From Gnetum montanum (lineage: Eukaryota > Streptophyta > Gnetopsida > Gnetales > Gnetaceae), in NCBI GenBank assembly GCA_015680685.1, contig MNCI01026912.1, forward strand, positions 889,225 to 922,030: a DNA stretch of 32,806 bases, written 5' to 3'. Under the pieces are notes generated by a model that saw nothing but the letters and a program-made list of their open reading frames with translations, was not told where the DNA came from and made no database searches. The translations under genes and the position numbers were made by a program. The first letter of the stretch is position 1. Every line of letters starts with the position of its first letter. Positions 20,180 to 28,999 of this stretch are shown here, piece by piece.

Positions 20180-23078
20180 AAATTAAACACCCTGATGGTC
20201 CTAGATTCTCTGCCGTGTTGAAAGATGCAAAAATTGCTGGAGAAGATCACAGCATCCCTAGTGGCGGTGGTTCTAACGAGCCTTCACTAGCATCTAGCCC
20301 ACATGGCGGTGGTGGCATGAATGATGGTTACCCTGCAGCAACTACAACTTCCAAAGGTAACCAGAAAGCCTGCAAGAGGGCCCTCATTTTTTCTTCCATG
20401 TTTCTGGGATCGTTCATTGTCCAGGAGGCTTCACCAATGTGTGCCAGGACAGGAACCTCCCAAGGGCACGGAAGCATAGGGAAGAGGTTCTTTTAGATTG
20501 ACAAACCAGGCTACAAACTATTTTCGTTCAATGTCGAACACTCGAATTGATGTTTACAGCTATTGGTAGTCATTCATTCGATGGGAAAATTTCTCCACGA
20601 CCACATGTTGTCCTTCAAAATGCGTGTGGAGAACCTCGAGTTTTGCATTTGTTGTATCCAATTTTTGTTTTGTTGCTTTGTGCCCTTGGAACTCTCCCTC
20701 ATATAAAGAATACGAGGTGGTCACTTGATTTTCTAGGTCAGACCGTGGTCTCCCAACTGTTAGCATAGCTAGGTTTACATAGCAAAGGTTGGCCAGCTCC
20801 ATGTACTCTATCATTTCTTCAATCTGTGGTTCCTTAAGGTGGATTTCAGTCTGGTTGTAGGCATTCAACCCATCAAAGATAGGTTGCCATACCTCACCTC
20901 CTTCTCGGAGCTGTTGGAGTGCTTGGTTCATCTTAGCCTTTGCGACTTGAATCTGTTTCTCATTCACTTCCTTTTTCAATCCCACTTGGTCCCTGTAATG
21001 ATTCTTAACTCTTTCAAAATTAAGGGCTTCGTTCTTCCAAGCGGTGATTTCAATGGCTAATTTTTGTCGCAAGGTTCAAACCTCCTCCATAGAGAGATTT
21101 TGATTTTCAGTGGCCAACCTCCTCACATCAACGTTCACCTTGGCTAGTTCTTCTTGTTGTTGGTGAATAAAGCTTTTCATGAGCTCATTTTTAGCACCAA
21201 CATTGCGCAGGCAATGGACTTCCGCAGTCAACTTGACATTCTCCTGGCGAACCTTTATTAAGTTCTTGTTTAAATGATATGCATGAGCATTTGCCAAGGA
21301 CTTATCAAGGATCACTGACTCTTGCTCATCCTCAACTATCTGAAGTTTGACCTAAAGCTGTTGAAAAGCTTCATCTTTGGTGAGCTCACGGTTGAGAAGA
21401 GCTAGATCGGCAAGTTGGGTCCTTAATTGGGTGACTTCTGTTGCCAAGCGTTGACAATTGGCTTGAGTAGCTTCAAGTTGCCCTTCCAAGATGAGGCTCT
21501 TACCCCTTGCCGAGAGTAGCTCTGACTGGGTTGTAGTGATGGAAGTGGTTGCCTAGTTCCCACTAGTTGATCCAATAGTTCTTCATGTTGGGTTGCATCG
21601 ATCCTACTACGTGAAGTCCCAGCGAATGCCTGTACATCTTTGAGTCCATGTACATCTGGTACAGGTGTCGTCAGTGTGTTGAGGATCGTAGAAATCATAT
21701 CAGCAACCACTTCGACCGCAATCTCCTATCCTTGGTGCTGGATCACTAGGACTGTCATCCCCTCACCATCTTCCAAGTGTACCGAGAAAGTAGTGGCATT
21801 TCCTGAAATTTCAAGAAATAACTATTGGGTGGATACCGTTAATTTCTAGACACTAGGATTAGTTCTTGCAGGTACTTGTGTTTGGGCGGCAAAGAACATT
21901 AGCCTTGCTTTTTCTAGCAGACTTACTGATCGAGCCACTTGCTCCAGATGGCTCATTGTAGGATGATAGACTAAAGGGTCTTCTCCTCCACTGGTCCTTC
22001 CAAATTGCTCTTGTTGGCTCAAGAGCGATTGCCAGATTTTGCGTATTTGTTCGATGATGGTTTGCGAACCTGACCTCATTGTTTGCGTACGTGATGAAGG
22101 TGGTTGTTGCTCCTCCTTAGTTTGTGTGGTGGTCGGAGTCCTATCTTTCATCATTTCCTGCCATGAGGCAATCGGGATGTGTTGGAGTGTATCGTTGGCA
22201 TACCATGCTATCCTTGCCTAGTTGCATAACTTTTTGATTAGGCAAGGAAAGAGGAGAGCCCACCTTCCATGTTCACTTTTAGTGAACCTTTTTTCAATTT
22301 CCAAGAATAATAATTGTGGAAGGCTCATTGGGAATTTCTCACTTAAGGCGACACATGCATGAGCGGAGAAGGCAGTGATTTTGTTGGGTCTCACTGTTAG
22401 GTTCAAGTGGTAAGATGCAATTTTTGAATACACCCTCTCCAAGGTGGTCAGAGTGTCGAACTCTTTGCGATCCATCCCATAGCACCGCCTGATCCACTCC
22501 CCTTTTACCTCAGGATCTACTTACTTTGGGATCTCCGCCACATCAGCTCTAGTCTCTAGCAACCGTAGAGCTTGCATGATTACTTCTGTAGAGTAAGAGA
22601 CATAGATGTCCTTGATTCTTACTCTGGACCCCAGTTGCCAATTTATCCTGAAGAGATAGGTCTCTCCTAAGTACCATTCACCATTAGATGTGATTATTGG
22701 CCACATAGGTGAATTTGGCAATTGGAGCTTCACATCTTCTGGTGAATTCTTGAGAAATGGTCCAAAGTTTAACTCTTACAGGACCATTCGTTGCACTTCT
22801 CATGGCTTGATAGCATCAAGATATGCCTAGGTTAGGATGACCTCAAGCCGTGGCACTATCCTTGGAGTCTCATCCCCTTGCTATTGCTTGCTGGGAATCT
22901 CCTCTTCGAGAATCTAATTGAAAAATTCCACATCAAGTCCTTTGCGGAGGGGGCTAGTTGCATGAGAGCCCTTCGCATACTTTGGGTGCTGCATAGCTTG
23001 TCCCCTTCCTATTCATGGATGCTTGTACCTAGGTTGTGATGGTCCTTCTCCCCTTGGATGCCTTGGTTTCGATGCCAT
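20180..23078 (-). pseudogene. Accessory ORF between integrase and 3' LTR
   Basis: This is a decayed gene of roughly 900 codons. The start is an ATG at 23078 (MASKPRHPRGEG) directly after a splice-acceptor-like TTGATTGCAG. The same frame continues to about 21423 through a dozen stops, shifts before 21315, and breaks again towards the C-terminus. Codons about 115-285 form a globular part (INWQLGSRVRIKDIYVSYS ... HGRWALLFPCLIKKLC). Its pattern resembles the plant 'putative transposon protein' domain, in which 'FP.LI..LC' ends a helical region; this is a resemblance, not a database hit. Codons about 590-825 are a long Lys/Glu/Gln/Leu-rich coiled coil. A C-terminal block near 20490-20350 (LFPMLPCP, AHIGEASW, EEKMRALLQAFWLP) is shared with the copy at 14540. 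Location matches env-like or extra ORFs of Athila/Tat elements, but I see no signal peptide or membrane segment. Function unknown. Confidence 0.65.
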
Positions 23079-23331
23079 CTGCAATCAAACATAGCCACTA
23101 ATTAGATTGTGCACAAGCTACTCAAAATGGCCCTCATACACCTTCTCAATTTGACTAAGTTATGGTGCTGGCACGTGCATCCCATTAAATCCTCCGGAGT
23201 ATTAGTTGATGGGCTAGAACCAAAAACAATAAGGGATAAGTTGGAGTTTAGACTATTGTTTTTGTTTCTTTCCATAAGAGGTGTGAAGTCTTAATTAATT
23301 AATTAATTAATTTTTAGTAGGCCTCACCCCC
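23079..23331 (-). other. Candidate 5'-leader intron of the accessory ORF
   Basis: On the minus strand a donor-like GTGAGG (about 23331) and an acceptor-like TTGATTGCAG ending at 23079, just before the ATG, would define an intron of about 250 bp. A TTAA microsatellite lies at about 23291-23313. Splicing is inferred from the junction sequences only. Confidence 0.35.
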
Positions 23332-23346
23332 CCCATGACTGAGAGC
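23332..23346 (-). promoter_or_regulatory. Second polypurine-like motif, internal
   Basis: Minus-strand CTCAGTCATGGGGGGG repeats the ten bases CTCAGTCATG and the following G run that precede the Element 2 3' LTR, here 3.3 kb upstream. The next bases are GTGAGG, not a clear LTR start. It could be an internal (central) polypurine tract or the seam of an old recombination. Confidence 0.4.
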
Positions 23347-23498
23347 ACATCTTCGATTGCTAAAGAGGGGAAGGATAGGTAGATTAGGACATGCGGTAGA
23401 CAATGTAACTGCTTGGAAGAAGAGTTGAGGCAGAAAAAATGAAAAATCTCCCCCCAATTTGTTTGTGGAATGAGCAAAAATGTTATGCGCAACGGGGG

Positions 23499-23506
23499 TA
23501 TATATA
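23499..23506 (-). promoter_or_regulatory. TATA box upstream of the accessory ORF
   Basis: TATATATA on the minus strand lies about 420 bp upstream of the accessory ATG. The repeat array at 23520-23590 lies just upstream of it, the same arrangement as U3 and TATA in the Element 2 LTR. Confidence 0.4.
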
Positions 23507-23519
23507 AGGTTTTTGCGCT

Positions 23520-23590
23520 GCATCAATGGGGCCGCATATACATAGGGGGCTGCGTATATGGGGCCTCGTATACGCAGGGGGTCGCACTCA
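23520..23590 (-). repeat. U3-like GC-rich short repeats
   Basis: Imperfect repeats of about 16-19 bp, each with a GGGG(C)C run and a GCATATAC or GCGTATA run (for example GGGGCCGCATATACATAGG). The U3 of the 3' LTR has the similar ATATAGGGCCCTGTATATGC at about 19934-19953. The shared composition and position relative to a TATA box suggest a common promoter module. Confidence 0.5.
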
Positions 23591-24358
23591 TTGACCAACA
23601 TTGACCCAACAAAAGAAAGCCCAAAAAAATTGATTTAAAATGCCAAATTGGGATGGTTGAAGAGCTTGAGAGACCGGGAACTAGGTCGAGAGAAAGAGGA
23701 AGGTAAGTGGAGTGCAAAAGAGAGTCAAAAAGTAGGAGAGTGTGGTGAAAAAGTACTCCACGGAGAAGACATCGAGCGATGGGTATGATGAAAACAATCA
23801 ACCAATGAAATCAAAAGGATGGGAGGCTAACAAACGAGACTAGGAATATGCAAGTAGGTCCTCCCCATAGTAGGCGGTAGCCTCAGTAGCCCTTACATAT
23901 CCTCAACACTGGAGTCTGTGGCCCCCAAGGCCAAGAAATGGTGATCACAAGTTAATACTCCCATCCATTAGAACCTGCCAAGGCATGAGAAGTTCATGAA
24001 AATCACAAAAAACTTTCAAAACATAAGACGGGTAGTGAGGTGAGTCATGGAGAGAAATGGATGAAGAGAGAGGCAAGAGAACTGGAATTTCGATCATCAG
24101 TCACATGAAACCCCATGTGAAGTTGTGGTTAAGTGACCTAGTAGGACCTTTCCCGAGTTTAGACCCAAAACCAACCACATACAGTGACATCGCAGCAACA
24201 TGTGAAGCCTCGTCCATCCTCCAAATATACAAGAATGCACCCAAAGAGAACCACCACTCCAACAAGCATGAGAGGAAGGAAGTGAAATGGGACTAAGTTA
24301 GAGGGGATAGAGTGAGTCCCATAACTAGTGCTCGTGGCCTGTGAGAGGTGGTCTAAGG

Positions 24359-24439
24359 GGTGTGCTTTGAATTCCCACATAGTTAGAATTTAATTTTTTT
24401 TGTTTTATTTGGAGTTTGTGGGAACCACACCATGCAAAG
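24359..24439. other. Conserved hairpin, copy B
   Basis: GGTGTG (24359-24364), CTTTG (24365-24369), TTCCCACA (24372-24379), a loop, TGTGGGAA (24417-24424), CACACC (24426-24431), CAAAG (24435-24439). The inner stem is 8 bp and perfect, with C:G pairs where copy A has T:A. Confidence 0.7.
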
Positions 24440-24471
24440 ACCCATGCTTGGTTGCATGCATCTAACCAAGG

Positions 24472-24535
24472 GGTGTGCTTTGAATCCTCATGTTTTTTTC
24501 TTTTGTGTTTGCGATGAGGACCACACCATGCAAGG
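24472..24535. other. Conserved hairpin, copy C
   Basis: GGTGTG (24472-24477), CTTTG (24478-24482), TCCTCAT (24485-24491), a 22-base loop, ATGAGGA (24514-24520), CACACC (24522-24527), CAAGG (24531-24535). The inner stem differs from copies A and B but both sides change together. CTTTG:CAAGG still pairs on the plus strand with one T.G wobble, but would have an A.C mismatch in minus-strand RNA. Confidence 0.7.
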
Positions 24536-25229
24536 TCAAATTGCTAAGGAGCTTCCTTGTAGAGAAGAACTTGGAGTGGTAAGAAATCTGTAAGGACACA
24601 CTAGCAACCTAGGGAACAGAAGAGGACAACAAATGTTGCATTCTCCTTGAAGTGACATCCAATTTAGACCATTGAGTTATCCTCGAGTCTAAGAACTACA
24701 CAAGTCACACATTAATTAAAATGTTTTTAAGTGAAGTGGTTGCATGTTTCCAAAGGGAGGAAAACCATGGAGTGGATGAATGGGTGGATGATGTGGACTC
24801 ATTGCCGATTTTATGAGATGAAAATAGACGTAAAGTCCAAGAACAACAATGCGAGGGCAGGAGTGAGATAAACTAGGTGGACCATTTCACGCAACTCATC
24901 GCAACGAAAATCCTCCGCACTAGACACCTGATAACAATAAGATGACTTATTAGCAACCAATTGGAAATTAAACACACACACATGCATAAATAAGCATCAA
25001 AGAAATGGAAAAGTAATTAAAGAAAGGAAAAGTTAGTAACAGTTGGCAAACGTACGAACGATGTTGAAAAAAAAGGTGTAAAACAAAAAAAATTCTAGAA
25101 AACAATGGGGAGCTTGGTAGAATGGATTAACATGGAGGACGGTCTCCCCCATGATTGGGTGGAAAGGAGGACACGCAAAAAATGGAACGAGGCTGTCTCA
25201 GTGATGATGATGCAGTAGCACTAGTTAGG

Positions 25230-26530
25230 TGGATTTCAAGAAAAGGTTTTAATTATTGTCGATTGACCAACTACGGTCTAGTGGGGTCCTCAGGTTTGTG
25301 TATAAGTAAGGCCCCAGATGGGAAGTCTTTGGAGACAATATAAGGTCCCTCCCACAGTGTTTGAAACTTGGTCGGTTATGGTACATGTGTGGGGTTCCAG
25401 TAAAGTACCTTATCTCCACATATAAATGTTACCTTCTGAATCCTAAGATCATGACATTTTTTATTATATGCCTTGTGGATCTCATTTGAGGATAGGGCCA
25501 CTAATCGATTCTTCTCCAGCACACTTAGGTTGATAAGTTGTTCGTGTTGTGCTAGTGGTAGGTCAAGACCTAAGTCACTAGCTGTGGATAGTGTCCGGAG
25601 TTCTACCTGGATTGGGAGTTTTGGTAGCTTATCGTACACTAACTCATAGGGAGAGTAACCTATAGGAAGTTTCCAAGTGGAGCAATAGGCCCAGAGAGCA
25701 TCGTTAAGTTTGGTGCTCCAGTCCCTCCTATATTTACTGATGGTTTGAGTGAGGATTTTGGTGATCTCCCTATTGGTGACTTTAGCCTACCTGTTGGCTT
25801 GGGGGTGATAAGGTGTTGTAAATTTATGGGTACCCCCAAGTGTTGCATGAGTTTACAAAAGGTGACGCCCATCAAATGTGTTCCATTGTCTGAGATGAGT
25901 GCACGTGGCACTCCAAATCTATTGATGATTTTCTGTTGGATAAATCGTGTGACGGTGTTTGAAGAATAGTCGACGATGGCTACCGCCTCCACTCACTTTG
26001 TGCAATAGTCCATAGCGACGATGATATATGTCTTCTCGTTGGATAGGGGTGTGATGGGATCCATGAAGTTGATGCCCCAAATGTCGAAGGGCTCTAGTGG
26101 TTGGATCCACTGTTGAGGTCCCTCCATTTATGCAGTCATCCCATCATCTCTTTGGCATCGTTCACAGGAGTAGGCAAACCATTATGCGTCCCTGAAATTT
26201 GTAGGCCAATAATATCCTACAAGCAAGATCTTAATGGTCGTGCATCGTCTAGCATAGTGGCCCATACAAGGACCCTCATGAGCATCTTGAAGGATGCGCA
26301 ACGTATCATCATCAAGGACATACCATTGAACTAGGCCATCTACACACATATTATAAAGATGGCCATTGATTTCCATGAAGTGCTTGGACTTATGGAGAGA
26401 CTGTTGTTTCTGTTGATGGTCCCGCTCCTTTGGCAATTCCTGAGTTGTGAGATAGGTGAGGATGTGGTTGAACCAAGGTGTTTCTTTGGGCACCTGCATA
26501 TCAACCACTCTCGTGAAGAGGAGTTTATCG
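25230..26530 (-). pseudogene. Element 2 integrase
   Basis: The minus strand shows all three integrase parts. The zinc-binding module lies at about 26290-26140 (HEGPCMGHY, then CERCQ). The catalytic core follows: DIWGINFMDPI has Asn where the first catalytic Asp is expected; ISDNGTHL (about 25900) holds the second Asp; after a frameshift VTNREITKIL (about 25780) keeps the catalytic Glu. The C-terminal part runs from about 25639 and includes LWEGPYIV (about 25335-25358), the GPY-type module of gypsy integrases. At least three in-frame stops and one frameshift disable it. Element 1 keeps the first Asp, which shows the Asn here is a later change. Confidence 0.85.
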
Positions 26531-26574
26531 AGGAATTGGTCAAAGAGTGGTTCCTCCTCTTCTATGTTATCCCA

Positions 26575-27010
26575 TCATAACCAAGAAAAGTGCTCAGCGA
26601 CCACATTCTCAGTTCCCTTTCGATCTACCATAGTGAGGTTAAATTCCTGAAGAATCACCAGCCACTGTATGATACGGGGGCTCACCGTTGGTTTTTTCAT
26701 CAGGTACCAAATGGCACTATGTTCCGTATGCACGAACACCTTGTACTCGAGCACATAGTGTTGGAATTTTTCCAAGGCGAACACCACCGCCATTAACGTT
26801 TTTTCGGTGGTGTAGTTAAGCTGAGCACCCACAATGCTACGGCTTGCACAGTGAATATACTATGGATGTTTTTGATCATTCCACTATGTAAGCACGGCTC
26901 CCAATGCATAATTGGATGCATACTTCATGATGTGGAAGGGCCTGGACCAATCAGGTACCCCTAGAACTGAAGTCTCTACGAGTTTATGGTGAAGTGTTTG
27001 GAATGCAGAT
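26575..27010 (-). pseudogene. Element 2 RNase H domain (catalytic residues lost)
   Basis: The minus strand reads FHIMKYASNYALGAVLT at about 26950-26900 and, after stops, an 85-codon open part from 26832 (MGAQLNYTTEKTLMAVVF ... VHTEHSAIW ... HFSWL). Compared with Element 1 and the usual RNase H pattern, the first Asp is Tyr (KYAS), the catalytic Glu of 'KEL' is lost with a one-codon deletion (EKTL), and the Asp of 'TDH' is Glu (TEH). All three metal-binding positions are thus altered. The HFSWL end leads into the integrase linker. Confidence 0.8.
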
Positions 27011-28241
27011 TCACATTCCCTGGTCCAGAAGAATGGAGCATCTTTCTCCGTGAGTTCCACCAACGACTTGGCGATCTTCGAGAAATTTTTGATGAAGTGC
27101 CAGTAGTAACCAGTGTGGCCAAGGAATGACCGAACATCTTTTACAGTGCTTGGTTGTCTGGTAATTCCTTGGATGACCTTGATTTTTTCAGGATCTTCAC
27201 TAATCCCTATTTATGAAATACAGTGCCCTAGCATAATGCCCTCTTGGACCATTAAGTGGCTTTTCTGCTAGTTGAGCCATAAATTAGTTTCCACACATCT
27301 TTTTAAAACTTTCTCAAGGTGGTCCAAGGCTTGATCGAACATGGCCCCATAGGTAGAGAAGTCATCCATGAAGACTTCTACCCCATTTCCAATTTTCTAC
27401 TGAAAGATGCTAAGGACAAGGCGTTGGAAAGTGGCAAGCGCATTACACAGGCCAAAAGGCATCTTTTTGTATGCGAAAGTCCCCTAGGAACTTATGAAGG
27501 TTGTCTTGGCCTGGTCTTCTAGCGTAATTTGGATTTGGTTNAACTTGTGAAGGTTGTCTTGGCCTGGTCTTCTAGCGTAATTTGGATTTGGTTATAACCA
27601 CTATAACCATCCAAAAAGCTATAATAACGATGCATCGCAATGGTATCCAACACCTAGTCCAAAAATGGGAGTGGGAAGTGATCTTTGAAGGTAGCCATGT
27701 TGAGCAATCAGAAATCTATACAGACCCTCCATTTGCCATCCTTCTTTGGCACAATAACGAGTGGGATAGCCCATTTACTATTGACAATAGAGTAGATGAA
27801 CCCTACTTTCAGTAACTATTTGATTTCATCTTTGACAACCTACTTCAGTTTGGGGTTCAATTACCTTTGTGGTTATTGTTGTGGCTTCATGGAGGAGTCA
27901 ATATAAATCTAATGTTGGCAGACCCTAGGATCAACTCTTGTTAATTCAGAATATGACCATGCAAAAGCAGCTTCCCATTTGTTCACCACCTTCAAAAACT
28001 TCTTCTTCTGTTGAGGAGCAAGGGTGTCATTGATAATCACTGGTTTCCCATTTTGTAAAAACACATATTCTAAGTGGGCCGGTAAGGGTTTGAGTTCAAA
28101 GGGCTCTTGTTTAAAACTTTCAAGGATTTGCAACTTTCCCCAACCATCATGGTCATCAACAATGGATACTTGTTGATGAACCTCCTCCAAATCATCCATG
28201 TTTTCTACATAGGCACGTATAAGCCCCTCAGATGGTTCCAT
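27010..28241 (-). pseudogene. Element 2 reverse transcriptase
   Basis: From 28241 the frame opens with a linker (LKPLPAHLEYVFLQNGKPV), then broken RT segments. PKKDGKWRVCIDF lies near 27750, FLDGYSGYNQIQI near 27600, FGLCNALATFQRL near 27450, and the catalytic VEVFMDDFSTYG near 27380-27350. DPEKIKVIQGI and the RT connection (FLGHTGYYWHFIKNFSKIA) follow near 27200-27060. Element 1 lacks the FMDD part, so this copy shows what was lost there. Multiple stops interrupt it. A 52-bp duplication around an N lies inside the palm region. Confidence 0.85.
27489..27593. repeat. 52-bp direct duplication separated by one N
   Basis: 27489-27540 and 27542-27593 are identical except for one base (CTTATG versus CTTGTG), with the N at 27541 between them. 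The duplication lies within conserved RT sequence and is absent from Element 1. It looks like two contig ends that overlap but were joined without merging. Confidence 0.85.
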
Positions 28242-28388
28242 GCATAGAGTGCTACTAGCAGGATCAGTGGTCAGCCACTGGGTGCCTTCTTGATTTGTTG
28301 TTGCTATGTATAGGCATTATTGGACTTGCGATTCCTTGGTACACCAATTGCATGCTTGAATAGATGTTCACTTAGCGGACCATAGCTG

Positions 28389-28973
28389 CTACACACAGTT
28401 GCACCCGGAGTCACTGTATGCAATGCATGGAACATGCTTCTTCTCGATCTTTCCAAAAGGATTTTCCTTTGAAATTTCAAGGGAAAGATCTCGGAGTCCT
28501 AGTCTTACATCCACCGTGCTCAACCAGGCTCTTCCCATTATGATTGGAAAGTTTCCTTTGCAATTCTCAACACGAATGACAAGGAAATCAGTAGAATAGG
28601 ACCATCCACAAACGGTGGTCACAATGTCCATCACTAATCCCAAGGGAACAATAATGGATTGGTCTGCTAGTTCAAGCCAAATGTTGCTCTTCTTTAACGG
28701 GGGCAGGTTCCAAGTTTTGTACATGTCATGTGAAATCAAGTTAACTTCCAACCCCGAATCCAGAAGAGCTTTACATGGCTCATTTCCTACCACCTGAAGA
28801 TAAATGAGAGAGCTTCCCAGATCAGTCAATTTCTGGGGAAGATGACCTGCCTTTATCCAGTCAGTCACTGCATGTGTGAGCATGACTGTTTGTACGTTGG
28901 AGGGCATTTGGTTTGAAAGCTGCTCGAAGGGTGGAACAGTGGAGGTGATTTGAGGTTTAAAGGCACTAGCCAC
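28389..28973 (-). pseudogene. Element 2 protease domain
   Basis: An open minus frame of 194 codons covers the retropepsin-like domain, preceded by the end of the gag spacer. ALLDSGLEVNLIS, with DSG at residues 72-74, is the active-site motif, intact at the catalytic Asp and Gly but followed by LE where Element 1 has SG. FPIIMGRAWLST near residues 142-153 is the second conserved motif. The frame is continuous with the RT frame downstream apart from stops. Of all parts of Element 2 this is the longest stretch without a stop. Protease would process the gag-pol polyprotein. Confidence 0.8.
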
Positions 28974-28999
28974 AAGTGTGTGTGAGGGTATGCTTAGGT

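Larger units (their letters stand above)
23600..25230 (-). other. Non-coding region downstream of Element 2 integrase
   Basis: The segment 24090-25200 is homologous to the 3' non-coding region of Element 1 (6640-7600). It contains two copies of the conserved hairpin (24359-24439 and 24472-24535), the result of a local duplication not seen in Element 1. No supported ORF lies here; the plus frame at 25155-25343 is antisense to the integrase end. Confidence 0.6.

Noticed and set aside
20161-20496. Plus-strand frame of 111 codons with Gly-rich segments
   Set aside because: The minus strand here encodes the conserved C-terminal block shared with the second accessory copy, so the plus frame is its shadow.
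23079-23331. A complete extra LTR starting at the internal polypurine-like motif
   Set aside because: No U5, PBS or LTR end sequence follows; the accessory start codon comes only 250 bp later.
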